Origin: Sphingomonas glaciei
Lineage (GTDB): Bacteria > Pseudomonadota > Alphaproteobacteria > Sphingomonadales > Sphingomonadaceae
Reading direction: 5' to 3'
NCBI RefSeq assembly: GCF_023380025.1
Contig: NZ_CP097253.1
Location: 992,001-1,056,000 of the forward strand
Length of the DNA stretch: 64,000 nucleotides
Below, in pieces: positions 27,541 to 37,829 of the stretch. The translations under genes and the position numbers were made by a program. The notes below the pieces were generated by a model. That model had not been told where the DNA came from, searched no databases, and was given only the letters and a program-made list of their open reading frames with translations. Every line of letters begins with the position of its first letter. Within the stretch, counting starts at the first letter, position 1.

Positions 27541-28498
27541 CCGCGCCCGCGTCGCCATCGTCATTTCGGGCGAGGGCAGCAACATGGCCGCCCTGCTGTA
27601 CGCTAGCCGCCTGCCCGGTTCCGCAACCGAGATCGTGCTGGTCGCCTCGAACAACCCCGACGCCCCCGGCCTGGCGCTGGCCGAAAGCGAAGGCGTCCCG
27701 ACCTGGTCGCATAGCCACAAGGGCCTGACCCGCGAAGCGTTCGACGAAGCGCTTCACGATGCCCTGGCCGAAGCGAAGCCCGACGCCGTGGCGCTGGCCG
27801 GCTACATGCGCCTGCTCACCCCCGCCTTCGTGTCACACTGGCAGGGCAGGCTCCTCAACATCCACCCCTCGCTGCTGCCGAACTACCGCGGGCTCGACAC
27901 CCACCGCCGGGTCCTCGACGCCGGGGACAACCATGGCGGCTGCACCGTGCACCTCGTCACCGACGAGGTCGACGCCGGTGAAATCCTTGGCCAGATGCCC
28001 GTGGCGATCCGACCCGGCGACACCGTCGACACGCTGGCCGCGCGCGTCCGCCACGCCGAACACCAACTCTATCCAGCCACCCTTGCGGCCTATGTCTCGC
28101 GCCACCACGATGCCGGCTGGATCGAGCAGCAGGTCGACGCCCTCGCCGCCGCGCTTCCCGAAGTCAGCCGCAAGACCAGCCACGGCAGCCCCGGCTGGGC
28201 AGTCGGTAGCGAGAAGACGGCCAAACTGTTCGCCATCCTCGCCGACCGCCACCACGGTGAGGACGCGATCGGCTTGCTGGTGAAAAGCAGCGGCGCGGAT
28301 GAGATGACCGGCCTGATCGAGGCCCGCCCCGACGTCTATTACTGGCCCAAATATTATGGCGCGAGCGGCTGGCTCGGCCTCAAGCTCAACCGCCCCGATA
28401 CCGACTGGGAAGAGGTCGCCGCCTGGCTGCAGCGCAGCTGGGGCGCGTGCGCTCCGTCGCGCCTGACCAAGTTGATGCGCGCAGCGGACGAGTTCTGA
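27533..28498 (+). CDS. purN: phosphoribosylglycinamide formyltransferase fused to a MmcQ/YjbR-like domain
   Basis: 321 aa; a stand-alone PurN is about 185-220. Residues 1-195 are Pur[17 protein letters not shown], the catalytic Asn/His in [20 protein letters not shown], and Asp in [13 protein letters not shown]. Residues about 205-320 ([18 protein letters not shown]...[17 protein letters not shown]) look like a MmcQ/YjbR family domain, a DNA-binding-like fold of unknown role. The reading frame runs through without a stop or start at the junction. ATG at 27533 inside the purM end. Confidence 0.88.
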   Translation: MADRARVAIVISGEGSNMAALLYASRLPGSATEIVLVASNNPDAPGLALAESEGVPTWSHSHKGLTREAFDEALHDALAEAKPDAVALAGYMRLLTPAFVSHWQGRLLNIHPSLLPNYRGLDTHRRVLDAGDNHGGCTVHLVTDEVDAGEILGQMPVAIRPGDTVDTLAARVRHAEHQLYPATLAAYVSRHHDAGWIEQQVDALAAALPEVSRKTSHGSPGWAVGSEKTAKLFAILADRHHGEDAIGLLVKSSGADEMTGLIEARPDVYYWPKYYGASGWLGLKLNRPDTDWEEVAAWLQRSWGACAPSRLTKLMRAADEF

Positions 28499-28770
28499 TT
28501 TCGCCGCCGTTCGCCATCCTGCTCTGGCTGGCCGGGGTCAACGCCCTTACCTTCTTTCGCTTCTGGCAGGACAAGCAGCGTGCCGGTCGCGGCGAATGGC
28601 GGGTGTCGGAAAGCGAGCTCCTGTCGTTGGCCTTTCTCGGCGGCACCCCGGCGGCCTTCGCCGCCCGCCACCTGCTCCGCCACAAGACCCGCAAGCAGCC
28701 CTTTTCCACCCAGCTGACCCTGATCGCCCTCGCCCAGGCCGCCGGTCTCACCTGGCTCGCCGCTACTTGA
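28447..28770 (+). CDS. DUF1294 membrane protein
   Basis: 107 aa. Two hydrophobic helices frame the DUF1294 pattern: LLWLAGVNALTFFRFWQDKQ, then EWRVSESELLSLAFLGGTPAA and LLRHKTRKQPF. No ATG is available. The GTG at 28447 lies within the end of purN; a CTG at 28495 that overlaps the purN stop is another possibility and would remove 16 residues that do not look like family sequence. Function unknown. Confidence 0.78.
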   Translation: MRSVAPDQVDARSGRVLISPPFAILLWLAGVNALTFFRFWQDKQRAGRGEWRVSESELLSLAFLGGTPAAFAARHLLRHKTRKQPFSTQLTLIALAQAAGLTWLAAT

Positions 28771-29089
28771 AGGCGCCGAGGCGCTTGCCGCGGGTCAGCG
28801 CGCGCAGCACTTCGATCCGTGCGCGCAGCTCGGAGGCTTCCGCGCCGCTGAGGCCGCCAGCGGCATAACGCTCCTCCAGCATTGCCACCTCGCGCGATTC
28901 GCGGCGCAGTTCACGCGCCTGCTTCTTCGACAGCGCCCCCTCCTCGCGCCCCTTGCGGACGTCGCGGCGGATCAGGCCGAGTTCTGCGCTGGTCGCCGGA
29001 TTATAGGCAGGCAGCGCGCGCGGCTCGGGCGGTAGGCTGCCGACGAGCGGACCCGACGCCATCATCATCGTCAAGGCCAGCCCGATCAT
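28763..29089 (-). CDS. small secreted helical protein, unknown
   Basis: 108 aa. N-terminal signal-like hydrophobic segment (MIGLALTMMMASGPLVG), then a charged, helix-forming region rich in Arg, Glu and Ala (LIRRDVRKGREEGALSKKQA through SELRARIEVLRALTRG) with likely coiled-coil character. No family recognised. AGGAGATGCAGG precedes the ATG. Its 3' end overlaps the DUF1294 gene by 8 nt in convergent orientation. Confidence 0.6.
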   Translation of the reverse strand: MIGLALTMMMASGPLVGSLPPEPRALPAYNPATSAELGLIRRDVRKGREEGALSKKQARELRRESREVAMLEERYAAGGLSGAEASELRARIEVLRALTRGKRLGAFK

Positions 29090-29162
29090 CCTGCATCTCC
29101 TCTTCGCTCACGGTCGAAAAGGTCATTTCGCCGCTGAACCGAAGATGAAGAACGCCGCCCAC

Positions 29163-29194
29163 GAAAAAGGCCCGCCGGATCGCTCCGGCGGGCC
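29163..29194 (-). terminator. rho-independent terminator of ndk
   Basis: GGCCCGCCGGA (29169-29179) pairs over 11 bp with TCCGGCGGGCC (29184-29194) around a 4-base loop. On the minus strand TTTTTCGT follows. It is 25 nt past the ndk stop. Confidence 0.92.
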
Positions 29195-29218
29195 CTCTTT
29201 CAACTCAACTACTTAAGC

Positions 29219-29641
29219 TCAGCCGACGATCTCGTCGGCCTTGAAGAAGTAATCGATCTCGATCGCGGCGTTCTCGTCCGAGTCCGAACCGTGGACCGAG
29301 TTCGCCTCGATCGACTCGGCCAGTTCCTTGCGGATGGTCCCGGCGTCGGCATTCGCGGGGTTGGTCGCGCCCATGATGTCGCGGTTGCGCTTCACGGCGT
29401 CTTCGCCTTCCAGCACCTGCACGACCACCGGGCCCGAGATCATGAACGACACCAGGTCGTTGAAGAACGGACGCTCGCGGTGAACGCCGTAAAAGCCTTC
29501 GGCCTGGTCCTTGGTCATGTGGATGCGCTTGGACGCGACGACGCGCAGGCCGGCCTCCTCCAGCATCTTGGTGACCGCGCCGGTCAGGTTGCGGCGGGTG
29601 GCATCGGGCTTGATGATCGAGAAGGTGCGCGTGACGGCCAC
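29219..29641 (-). CDS. ndk: nucleoside diphosphate kinase
   Basis: 140 aa, exact family length. [14 protein letters not shown] at the start and catalytic His in [16 protein letters not shown]. It balances nucleoside triphosphate pools by a phosphohistidine intermediate. The start is GTG at 29641; longer readings add Pro-rich sequence not found in Ndk. Confidence 0.97.
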   Translation of the reverse strand: MAVTRTFSIIKPDATRRNLTGAVTKMLEEAGLRVVASKRIHMTKDQAEGFYGVHRERPFFNDLVSFMISGPVVVQVLEGEDAVKRNRDIMGATNPANADAGTIRKELAESIEANSVHGSDSDENAAIEIDYFFKADEIVG

Positions 29642-29720
29642 GGTTTGGCTCCGTTGGTTGAGGTGGGTGGTGAAAGGATTGCGCGCGCCCCTAGCGGGAG
29701 GGGGCGGATCAGGCAAGGAC

Positions 29721-30158
29721 TCAGGCCTTGCGCGTCCAGCGCCCGTCCTCGCGCGCCCAGTAGTTGCGCTCGACCCCCTCGCGGCCCGACAGCAGCTTCC
29801 ACGCCTGCCTAGCCTCCTGCAGATTGGCCTCGTCGAATAGGTGGAACGCCCGTTCGAAGGTCAGCGCCGCCTCCCGCCATTCGCCGTCCGCGACCAGCAG
29901 GTTGCGCGCGCCGTTCGACGGGTCGGGCGTGGTCGACAGCAGAATCGGCTGGCGGGTGTCCTCGCCCTCCCCGGCGATGCCGTGGGCAAGGAAGTCCGCC
30001 TCCCCCTGGTCCCACAGCAACCGGTCGAGCCGCGCCAGCGCGCCTTCGTCGCTCATCACCACCAGCAGCCGCTCACCGCCCTCGACGACCTTGGCGGCGA
30101 GGCTCGCCACCACTTCGTCGACCGGGGCCCCGGCCAGCTGGTAGAAGTCGACCCTCAC
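29721..30158 (-). CDS. holC: DNA polymerase III chi subunit
   Basis: 145 aa. [35 protein letters not shown] and the [14 protein letters not shown] segment are typical of HolC, which links the clamp loader to SSB. The GTG at 30158 overlaps the pepA stop (GTGA), so translation is coupled to pepA. Confidence 0.9.
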   Translation of the reverse strand: MRVDFYQLAGAPVDEVVASLAAKVVEGGERLLVVMSDEGALARLDRLLWDQGEADFLAHGIAGEGEDTRQPILLSTTPDPSNGARNLLVADGEWREAALTFERAFHLFDEANLQEARQAWKLLSGREGVERNYWAREDGRWTRKA

Positions 30159-31630
30159 TCCGCCGTCAGCTCCACGAACCGATCGAGCAGGCGCACGCCG
30201 AACGCGGTCGCGCCCTTGTCGAAGGTGGTGCCGGGCTTGTCGCTCCACACCGTGCCGGCGATGTCGAGGTGGGCCCATTCGACCCCCTCCTCGACGAACC
30301 GCTGGAGGAATTGCGCCGCGGTGATCGAACCCGCCTCGCGCGACCCGACATTCTTCATGTCGGCGATCGGGCTGTCGATCAGCCGGTCGTAGGCGTCGCC
30401 CAGCGGCATGCGCCACAATTTCTCGCCCGTCTCGGTGCCTGCGGCCGTCAGTTCGGCCGCCAGTGTGTCGTTGTTGGAGAACACGCCGGCATGCTCGTGG
30501 CCCAGCGCGATCAGCATCGCCCCGGTCAGCGTCGCCAGGTCGACCAGCCGCTTGGCGCCAAGTTCGCGCTGGGCGTAGGTCATGACGTCGGCCAGCACGA
30601 GGCGCCCCTCGGCGTCGGTGTTGATGACTTCGATCGTCTGACCGTTCATCGAGGTGACCACGTCGCCCGGCCGGGTCGCGCTGCCCGACGGCATGTTCTC
30701 GACCAGCCCGCACAGGCCGATGACATTGGCCTTGGCCTTGCGGCTGGCGAGCGCGAGCATGGCGCCCGCGACCGCTCCGGCGCCGCCCATGTCCCACTTC
30801 ATCGATTCCATGCCGGCGGCCGGCTTGATCGAAATGCCGCCGGTGTCGAAAGTCACGCCCTTGCCGATCAGCGCCAGCGGCTTGTCGGTCGCGTGGCCGC
30901 CGCCGTTCCAGCGCATCACCAGCAGCCGCGGTTCGCGGATCGTGCCCTGGTTGACGCACAGCAGCGAACCCATGCCGAGCTTTTCCATCTCGGCCTGGTT
31001 CAGCGCTTCGATCTCCAGCCCGGTGCCCTCAGCGGCCTTCTGCACGCGCTCGACGAAAGTCTCGGCATAGATGATGTTGGCCGGCTCGGTGACCAGCTCG
31101 CGGGTCAGCTTGATCCCCGCCAGCACGCCCTCGTAGCGCTCGGTCCAGCGCTGCTCGCTTCCGGCCGGAGCGCCGACGATCACCACTTCCTCGACGCTCG
31201 GCTTCTGCTTGTCCTTGAGCTTGGTCCGGTAGCGGTCGTAACGCCATGCCCGCGATGCCGCACCAAGCGCCAGCCGGGCGGCGGCATCGGAGTCGAACTT
31301 CGTCCCCGTTAGGTCGATCGCCAAACTCTTCTCGCCCGACGTCAGAAGCCGGCCGACCGCCGCCCCGCCCAATTTCTCGGCCGCGGCGCCATCGCTGCCG
31401 CTGCCGGTTCCGATCAGCACCAGCCGGCGCACCTGCGCCTCGCCATTGCCGCCGATCCAGCTTTCCGCCGCCGCGCCCGCTTCGCCTTCGAAGCGCTGCC
31501 CGCGCGCCGCCGCCTCGACCGCCGCCCGATTGTCACTAAGCGAGGCAAGGTTGCCGCGTTCGGCGCCGGCCACCGGAAGGACCAGGGCAAAGCTGCCGGA
31601 AGGAAGGACGTCGGCGAAGCGGATCTGCAT
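30155..31630 (-). CDS. pepA: leucyl aminopeptidase, M17
   Basis: 491 aa. Metal and active-site motifs GKGVTFDTGGISIKPAAGM, MKWDMGGAGAV and the signature NTDAEGRLVLADVMTYA are all present. It removes N-terminal residues from peptides in the cytoplasm. The ATG at 31630 is preferred to a TTG at 31648. The pepA-holC order is common in Gram-negatives. Confidence 0.95.
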   Translation of the reverse strand: MQIRFADVLPSGSFALVLPVAGAERGNLASLSDNRAAVEAAARGQRFEGEAGAAAESWIGGNGEAQVRRLVLIGTGSGSDGAAAEKLGGAAVGRLLTSGEKSLAIDLTGTKFDSDAAARLALGAASRAWRYDRYRTKLKDKQKPSVEEVVIVGAPAGSEQRWTERYEGVLAGIKLTRELVTEPANIIYAETFVERVQKAAEGTGLEIEALNQAEMEKLGMGSLLCVNQGTIREPRLLVMRWNGGGHATDKPLALIGKGVTFDTGGISIKPAAGMESMKWDMGGAGAVAGAMLALASRKAKANVIGLCGLVENMPSGSATRPGDVVTSMNGQTIEVINTDAEGRLVLADVMTYAQRELGAKRLVDLATLTGAMLIALGHEHAGVFSNNDTLAAELTAAGTETGEKLWRMPLGDAYDRLIDSPIADMKNVGSREAGSITAAQFLQRFVEEGVEWAHLDIAGTVWSDKPGTTFDKGATAFGVRLLDRFVELTAE

Positions 31631-31780
31631 GGGGAGTGTCACCTGCAATGGTGGGGGAAAGGGCTGGCCGCGTCCTTAGGCCCGCGTCCCCTGCGCTGCC
31701 AAGCCCGTTGCCCCGCGTAACGAAGGCTGCAATAGGCTGCCTCTTCAAGGCTCACTGGCGGATCAAGGCGGACATAAAGG

Positions 31781-34024
31781 GTGCGATACGGCGTCACGGC
31801 CTGGACGGCGCTTCCGCTGGTCCTCGCACTCAGTGCGCCGGCCGCTGCGCAGCAGGGCGACATCGCGCCTCCCGCCGCCGAAGCCCAGCCGCTTCCCGCC
31901 GAGACCCAGCCCCTCGCCGCGGCCGAGGAAGAGATCGCCTTCACCGCCGACCGTGTCGAATATGACAATGACAATGAGGTCGTCACCGCCGCCGGCCAGG
32001 TCCGGGTCAATCGTCAGGGCACTTTCGTCGCTGCCGACCAGGTCCGCTGGGACCGCCGCACCGGCGAAGTGGTCGCTTCGGGCAACGTGGTGGTGGTGCA
32101 GCCGCAGGGCGACCGCCTGATCTCCGAGCGGATCGTGCTCGACGACGCGCTGCGCGATGCCACGGTCGAGAATCTGCTGGTCGTCCTCGAAAGCGGGGGC
32201 CGTCTTGCCGCCGACCGCGCTACCCGCACCGGGGACGTCACCACCCTCACCAACGCGGTCTACAGCCCGTGCCGGGTCGAAAGCGAAACCGGCTGCCCGC
32301 GCCGTCCCAGCTGGCGAATCCTCGCCGCCCGCGTCCGCTACGACCAGAAAGCCGAACGTATCCGCTTCGAACGTGGCCGGTTCGAACTGTTCGGGATCAC
32401 CCTTCCCCTGCTCCCGGTTTTCAGCCTCGGCACCAGCAGCGGAGGCGATGGCTATTCGGGCTTCCTGCTCCCCGAACTGCGCTACAGCCGCCGGCTCGGC
32501 GCCGAACTGTCGCTGCCCTACCACATGCGGTTCGGGCCCAACCGCGATCTTACCGTCACCCCTCACCTCTATACTTCGGTCGTGCCCGCGATCGAGGGCC
32601 GCTATCGCGAACTGAACAGCCTTGGCGCTTTCTCACTCGGCGCGTTCGTCACCTACGGCGACCGGTCGAGCTATGACGACAGCCGCACCAATCGCGGCCT
32701 GCGCGCCTATTTCGAAGGCAATGGCAAACTCCAGTTCGACCCGGTCTGGAGCCTGACCGGCCAGCTTCGCGCCGCCACCGACAAGGACGTCGCCCGCTTC
32801 TACGACGTCAACCGCGACGACCGGTATCGCAACTTCCTCGACCTCGAGCGGATCGACCTCGACAGCTACGTCAGCATCGCCGGCTGGGCATTCCAGGGCG
32901 TCCGCCAGAACGACATCCAGCGCACCATCCCCTTCGCGCTGCCCGCGATCGATGCCCGCCTTCGCTTGACCGACCCGGTGCTGGGCGGGCGGGTCGAGCT
33001 TCAGGCCAACAGCCTCGCGGTATTCCGCCGCGAAGGGCAGGACAGCCAGCGCGCCTTTGCCGGCGCCCGCTGGGACCTGCGCCGGCTGACCACGCTCGGC
33101 CAGGAGATCCTGCTCACCGGCTACGCCCGCGGCGACATCTACCACAGCGATCAGAATGAGCTGACCACCGCCGCCATCTATCGCGGGAAGGAGGGCTGGC
33201 GCGGACGCGGGATCGCCGCCGCCGCCGCCGAGATCCGCTGGCCGCTGACCGGCGAACTCCTCGGCGGGATCCAGCGCCTGACTCCGCGCGCCCAGTTGGT
33301 GGTTACTCCGCCGACCGCGAACATCAGCCTGCCCAACGAGGACAGCCGCTCGGTCGACCTCGAGGACAGCAACCTGTTCGCGCTCAACCGCTTCCCCGGC
33401 TACGACCGGTGGGAGGACGGCAGCCGCATCACCTACGGGCTGGACTGGAGCCTCGACCGTCCAGGCTGGGCGGTGACCAGCAACATCGGCCAATCCTACC
33501 GCCTTAACCGCGACGTGCAGATCTTCCCCAACGGCACCGGGCTGACCGATCGCTGGTCCGATTTCGTCGGGCGCACCCGGGTCAAGGTCGGCCGCTTCGT
33601 CGACCTCACCCACCGCTTCCGGCTCGACAAGGACAATTTCGCGGTTCGCCGCAACGAGGTCGACCTTACCGTCGGCACCACCGAAACCTATGCGCGGATC
33701 GATTACCTGCGCCTCAACCGCAACGTCGATCAGGCGGTCGAGGATCTTCGCGACAAGGAAGAATTGCGGCTTGCCGGCCGCTGGAAATTCCATCGCTTCT
33801 GGTCGGTATTCGGCGCCACCGTGCTCGACCTCACCAACACCGACGAGGATCCGCTCACCATCGCCGACGGCGTCAACGCCGTGCGCCACCGCCTCAGCCT
33901 CGATTACGAGGACGATTGCCTGTCGTTCGGGATCAGCTGGCGGCGCGACTATGAACGGCTCGGCGACCGGGCCGAGGGCAGCACCTTCAGTTTCCGCCTG
34001 TCCTTGAAGGGCCTGAGCCGCTAA
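31781..34024 (+). CDS. lptD: LPS-assembly protein LptD
   Basis: 747 aa. Signal peptide (about 1-23), an N-terminal OstA/LptA-like beta-jellyroll (EEEIAFTADRVEYDNDNEVV...GNVVVVQPQGDRLISERIV), then a beta-barrel domain from about 200 to the end with the expected alternating pattern. SPCRVESETGCPRRPSWRI holds a cysteine pair. It inserts LPS in the outer membrane. GTG start at 31781; no ATG is available near it. First gene of lptD-surA-pdxA-rsmA. Confidence 0.93.
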   Translation: MRYGVTAWTALPLVLALSAPAAAQQGDIAPPAAEAQPLPAETQPLAAAEEEIAFTADRVEYDNDNEVVTAAGQVRVNRQGTFVAADQVRWDRRTGEVVASGNVVVVQPQGDRLISERIVLDDALRDATVENLLVVLESGGRLAADRATRTGDVTTLTNAVYSPCRVESETGCPRRPSWRILAARVRYDQKAERIRFERGRFELFGITLPLLPVFSLGTSSGGDGYSGFLLPELRYSRRLGAELSLPYHMRFGPNRDLTVTPHLYTSVVPAIEGRYRELNSLGAFSLGAFVTYGDRSSYDDSRTNRGLRAYFEGNGKLQFDPVWSLTGQLRAATDKDVARFYDVNRDDRYRNFLDLERIDLDSYVSIAGWAFQGVRQNDIQRTIPFALPAIDARLRLTDPVLGGRVELQANSLAVFRREGQDSQRAFAGARWDLRRLTTLGQEILLTGYARGDIYHSDQNELTTAAIYRGKEGWRGRGIAAAAAEIRWPLTGELLGGIQRLTPRAQLVVTPPTANISLPNEDSRSVDLEDSNLFALNRFPGYDRWEDGSRITYGLDWSLDRPGWAVTSNIGQSYRLNRDVQIFPNGTGLTDRWSDFVGRTRVKVGRFVDLTHRFRLDKDNFAVRRNEVDLTVGTTETYARIDYLRLNRNVDQAVEDLRDKEELRLAGRWKFHRFWSVFGATVLDLTNTDEDPLTIADGVNAVRHRLSLDYEDDCLSFGISWRRDYERLGDRAEGSTFSFRLSLKGLSR

Positions 34025-34103
34025 ATGCGCTCATCGCCGGTTCAGCGCCGCCTTGGCAAGGCTGCGTGAACTGCTTGAAATAACAAGGGATACAAGGCTC
34101 CTC

Positions 34104-35453
34104 ATGGCAAAGGCCAAGACGCTTTTCACGACTGCCCTGATGGCCTCGCTCGCGGGGGTCGCCGCTGCGCAGGTCGCCCCGCAGGGCAGCCAGCCCGCTC
34201 CGCGCAACAGCACCGCCGCGCTCAACCTGCCGCAGGTAGTCAATGTCTACGGGCGTCCGATCCCGGCCGTGGTCAAGGCCAGCGCGATCGTCAACGGCCA
34301 GGTCATCACCCAGACCGACATCGACCATCGCCTCGCCCTGCTGGCGCTCGCCAACAGCCAGCCGATCCCGGCCGATGAGGAAGAGCGGCTGCGCGTCCAG
34401 GTCCTCCGCAACCTGATCGACGAGACGCTCCAGATCCAGGCCGCCGATGCCGCCGGGATCAAGGTCAGCGCCGCCGACATCGACCGCACAGTCGCCCGCG
34501 TTGCCGAAGGCGTGAAGCGCAAGCCCGCCGAACTCGTCCCCTACCTCAAGGAAAATGGCAGCTCGATCGGCTCGATCCGCCGCCAGATCGAGGGCGAGAT
34601 CGCCTGGCAGCGTCTCCAGCGCCAGAAGATCGAAAGCCAGATCAGTGTCGGCGACGACGAGGTCACCGCCGTGATCGACCGCCTGAACGCGTCCAAGGGT
34701 ACGCAGGAATATCGCGTCGGCGAAATCTACCTTCAGACGACGCCGGCCAACCAGGCCCAGGTCGCCCAGCAGGCGCAGCAGATCGTCGCAGCGCTGCGCC
34801 AGGGTGCGAGCTTCGCCGGTTACGCCCGCCAGTACGGCCAGTCCTCGGTCGCGCCGGTCGGGGGCGACCTCGGCTGGGTCCGTCCCGAACAGCTTCCCGA
34901 ACCGATTGCACAGACCCTGTTGCAGATGCAGCCCGGGCAGCTCAGCCAGCCGATCCCGGTCCCGGGCGGGGTGTCGATCATCGCCGTGCAGGACACTCGC
35001 AAGGTGCTGACCGCCGATCCGCGCAACGCCGTCCTGTCGTTGAAGCAGGTCTCGATCGCCTTCCCGGCCGGCACCAGCGCCGCGGCGGCCGAGCCGACCC
35101 TCCAGCGCTTCGCCGCTTCCACCCAGAACGTCGGCGGGTGCGGCGGTGCCGACAAGCTCGCCGCCGAATTCAAGGGCGAAGTGGTCCAGTCCGATGCGGT
35201 CAAGCTGCGCGACCTTCCGCCCGCACTGCAGGAGATGATGCTTCCGATGCAGGTCGGCCAGTCGACCCGCCCGTTCGGCAGCATCGCCGACGGCGTCCGG
35301 GTGCTGGTGATCTGCGGTCGCGACGAGGAGTCGAGCGCCAACGCCCCAAATCGCGACGCGGTGTTTGCCCAGCTGCAGGAAGAGCGAGTCAACCAGCGCG
35401 CCCGCCGCTACCTGCGCGACCTTCGCCGTGACGCCGTCATCGACTATCGCTGA
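34104..35453 (+). CDS. surA: periplasmic chaperone / peptidyl-prolyl isomerase SurA
   Basis: 449 aa. Signal peptide (MAKAKTLFTTALMASLAGVA); SurA N-terminal chaperone region (IVNGQVITQTDIDHRLALLA...LRNLIDETLQIQAA); a parvulin domain at about 200-310 (EYRVGEIYL...GGDLGWVRPEQLP). A second, weaker parvulin-like part follows. It helps fold outer-membrane proteins including LptD. AAGG lies 8 nt before the ATG at 34104. Confidence 0.93.
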   Translation: MAKAKTLFTTALMASLAGVAAAQVAPQGSQPAPRNSTAALNLPQVVNVYGRPIPAVVKASAIVNGQVITQTDIDHRLALLALANSQPIPADEEERLRVQVLRNLIDETLQIQAADAAGIKVSAADIDRTVARVAEGVKRKPAELVPYLKENGSSIGSIRRQIEGEIAWQRLQRQKIESQISVGDDEVTAVIDRLNASKGTQEYRVGEIYLQTTPANQAQVAQQAQQIVAALRQGASFAGYARQYGQSSVAPVGGDLGWVRPEQLPEPIAQTLLQMQPGQLSQPIPVPGGVSIIAVQDTRKVLTADPRNAVLSLKQVSIAFPAGTSAAAAEPTLQRFAASTQNVGGCGGADKLAAEFKGEVVQSDAVKLRDLPPALQEMMLPMQVGQSTRPFGSIADGVRVLVICGRDEESSANAPNRDAVFAQLQEERVNQRARRYLRDLRRDAVIDYR

Positions 35454-35491
35454 GGTGGTCATGACGCGGCGCGGGCGTTAGGGGCCGGGCG

Positions 35492-36493
35492 ATGAGTCCG
35501 CACCCTCCCCTGCTTGCCGTTTCGCTCGGGGACCCGGCGGGCATCGGCCCGGAAGTGGTCGCCAAGGCCTGGGACGGCCGCCAGGCGCTGGACCTGCCGC
35601 CGTTCGTCGCGGTCGGCGATCCCCGCAGCCTGTCGGAAGTGTGGGACGGGCCGATCGCGGTCGTCTCCGATCCCGCAGAGGCGCGCGCCGCCTTCGACCA
35701 CGGCTTGCCCCTGCTCGCGGTTCCCGCCGCTTCCGCCAGCAGTCCCGGCCAGCCCAACAACGCCGGCGCCCACTGCAGCCTCGACAGCCTCGAGCTCGCC
35801 GTCGGCCTCGCCCGCTCGGGCTCCTGCGCGGGCGTTATCACCGGGCCGGTCGCCAAGCACCAGCTCTATTCGATCGGCTTCAGCCACCCCGGGCAGACCG
35901 AGTTCGTCGCCGAACGCTGCGGCGTGTCGCCCTCCAACGTCGCGATGATGCTCGCCGGCCCGACGCTGCGGACGGTTCCGGTCACCACCCACCTGCCCCT
36001 GCGCGACGTGCCCGGCGTCCTCACCACCGCGCTGATCGAGGCGCGCGGCCGGGTCACCCTGCGCGGTCTCCAGCGCAGCTTCGGCATCGCCAGTCCGCGC
36101 CTGGCAGTGGCCGGCTTCAACCCCCACGCCGGTGAAAATGGCGCGCTCGGCCGCGAGGAAATCGAGCTGATCGAGCCCGCCATCGCCACCCTGCGCGCCG
36201 AGGGCTGGGACGTCACCGGGCCACATCCCGCCGATACCATGTTCCACGCCTCCGCCCGCGCCCGCTACGACGCGGCGCTCTGCATGTATCACGACCAGGC
36301 GCTGATCCCCCTCAAGGCGCTGCACTTCGAGGAGGGCGTCAATCTCACGCTCGGCTTGCCGATCATCCGCACCGCGCCCGACCACGGCACCGCCTTCGAC
36401 ATCGCCGGGCAAGACCGCGCCGATCCGCGGGCGATGGCGGCGGCAATCCGCATGGCCGCGACCTGCGCCCAGCATCGCCTCGCCCACGTCTGA
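35492..36493 (+). CDS. pdxA: 4-hydroxythreonine-4-phosphate dehydrogenase
   Basis: 333 aa. Pyridoxal phosphate synthesis. [15 protein letters not shown] near the start; [11 protein letters not shown] and THLPLRDVP with a metal-binding His; [17 protein letters not shown]; and [11 protein letters not shown] near the C-terminus complete the PdxA pattern. Confidence 0.96.
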   Translation: MSPHPPLLAVSLGDPAGIGPEVVAKAWDGRQALDLPPFVAVGDPRSLSEVWDGPIAVVSDPAEARAAFDHGLPLLAVPAASASSPGQPNNAGAHCSLDSLELAVGLARSGSCAGVITGPVAKHQLYSIGFSHPGQTEFVAERCGVSPSNVAMMLAGPTLRTVPVTTHLPLRDVPGVLTTALIEARGRVTLRGLQRSFGIASPRLAVAGFNPHAGENGALGREEIELIEPAIATLRAEGWDVTGPHPADTMFHASARARYDAALCMYHDQALIPLKALHFEEGVNLTLGLPIIRTAPDHGTAFDIAGQDRADPRAMAAAIRMAATCAQHRLAHV

Positions 36494-36494
36494 G

Positions 36495-37316
36495 GTGGCA
36501 GCGCTCCCGCCCCTGCGCGAGGTCATCGCCCGCCACGGGCTGTCCGCCTCCAAGGCGCTCGGCCAGAACTTCCTGCTCGACCGCCAGTTGCTGGCCCGCA
36601 TCGCCGCCATTCCCGGCGACCTTCATGGCCAGTCGGTCTACGAAGTCGGCCCCGGCCCAGGAGGCCTGACCGGCGCGTTGCTCGACGCCGGCGCCCGGGT
36701 CACCGCGGTCGAGCGCGACCGGCGCTGCTTGCCAGCCCTCGCCGAACTCGCCGAACTGTTCCCCGGTAACCTGACCCTGATCGAGGACGACGCCCTCAAG
36801 ATCGCCGAGGAGCCGCTGGTCGGCCGCGGCGCCCACGTCGTCTCCAACCTCCCCTACAATGTCGGCACCGCTCTGCTGCTGCGCTGGCTCGCAGCCGATT
36901 GGCAGCCGTGGTGGTCGAGCCTGACCTTGATGTTTCAGAAGGAAGTCGCCGAGCGGATCGTCGCCAGCCCGGGTGACGACGCCTACGGTCGGCTGGCGGT
37001 CGCGGCTCAGTGGCGCGCCACGCCGCGGATCGAATTCCCGGTCCATCGCTCGGCCTTCGTGCCCCCGCCCCGGGTCACCTCGGCGGTGGTCCACATCGTG
37101 CCGGCAGCCGAACCCGAAGGCGTCGCGCACGCCGTGCTCGAACGCCTCACCGCCGCCGCCTTCGGCCAGCGCCGCAAGATGCTCCGGCAAAGTTTGAAGT
37201 CGGTGGAAGGCGCGCTCGACGCGTTGCCCGCCCTCGGCATCGCTGTCGAGCGCCGGGCGGAAACGGTCAGCGTGGACGAGTGGGTCGCCCTCGCTCGCGC
37301 GCTCAGTTCTTCTTAG
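36495..37316 (+). CDS. rsmA: 16S rRNA dimethyladenosine transferase
   Basis: 273 aa (KsgA). It dimethylates A1518 and A1519 of 16S rRNA. SAM site [16 protein letters not shown], preceded by the GQNFLLD signature; catalytic [14 protein letters not shown] start one base after the pdxA stop. The 3' end overlaps the converging TPR gene by 14 nt. Confidence 0.96.
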   Translation: MAALPPLREVIARHGLSASKALGQNFLLDRQLLARIAAIPGDLHGQSVYEVGPGPGGLTGALLDAGARVTAVERDRRCLPALAELAELFPGNLTLIEDDALKIAEEPLVGRGAHVVSNLPYNVGTALLLRWLAADWQPWWSSLTLMFQKEVAERIVASPGDDAYGRLAVAAQWRATPRIEFPVHRSAFVPPPRVTSAVVHIVPAAEPEGVAHAVLERLTAAAFGQRRKMLRQSLKSVEGALDALPALGIAVERRAETVSVDEWVALARALSSS

Positions 37317-37806
37317 GAGCTGCCGCCGGAGCCTCGGCCTTGGCCATGGCCGGCCCGCGCTGGATCAGCGCCGACAGGCTGGTCGCCGGGGCGCAAGGAT
37401 TGGACCCGCACAAAGTCTTGATCTTGGCGAGGTTCTGCTGCGCCCGGGCCACCGCGCCAAGCTCGACCATCGCCTCGCCCTGCACGCCCAGCGCGACCGG
37501 GTCGTTGGGCTCGAGCGCCAGCGCCTTGTTGGTGAAGCGGATCGCCTGGCCATAAAGCTTTTGCCGCTGCGCCACCCGCGCTAGCGCCACGAACGCGCCG
37601 CGGTTGCGGGGATCAACGATCAGCGCCGCTTCCAGCGCATCGTCAGCCGCCTGGAACTGCCCCGCCGCAAGCGCAGTCTCACCGGCCTTCTGCCACTGCA
37701 GCGACTGGGGGCTGATCTGCGCATCGGGCACCTGGGTTCCGCCCGAACTGGCGACTGTCGCTCCAACGACCCCAAGGGCAACAACAATCGGAAGCAAACG
37801 CATCAT
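37303..37806 (-). CDS. exported TPR-repeat protein
   Basis: 167 aa. Signal peptide [20 protein letters not shown], then two to three TPR-like helices ([20 protein letters not shown] and [20 protein letters not shown]) and a cysteine pair (LCGSNPC). The tail is Ala/Lys-rich. It probably mediates protein contacts in the periplasm; no partner is evident. Starts at 37806 or 37803 are equivalent; GGGAG precedes both. Confidence 0.7.
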   Translation of the reverse strand: MMRLLPIVVALGVVGATVASSGGTQVPDAQISPQSLQWQKAGETALAAGQFQAADDALEAALIVDPRNRGAFVALARVAQRQKLYGQAIRFTNKALALEPNDPVALGVQGEAMVELGAVARAQQNLAKIKTLCGSNPCAPATSLSALIQRGPAMAKAEAPAAAPKKN

Positions 37807-37829
37807 CGTCTCCCAGGCGGGGTTTCCGC

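Noticed and set aside
25093..27720. Minus-strand frame of about 875 codons through purM
   Set aside because: Only the part from 26391 has a signal peptide and DUF2066 similarity; the rest is antisense to purM, whose family motifs are complete.
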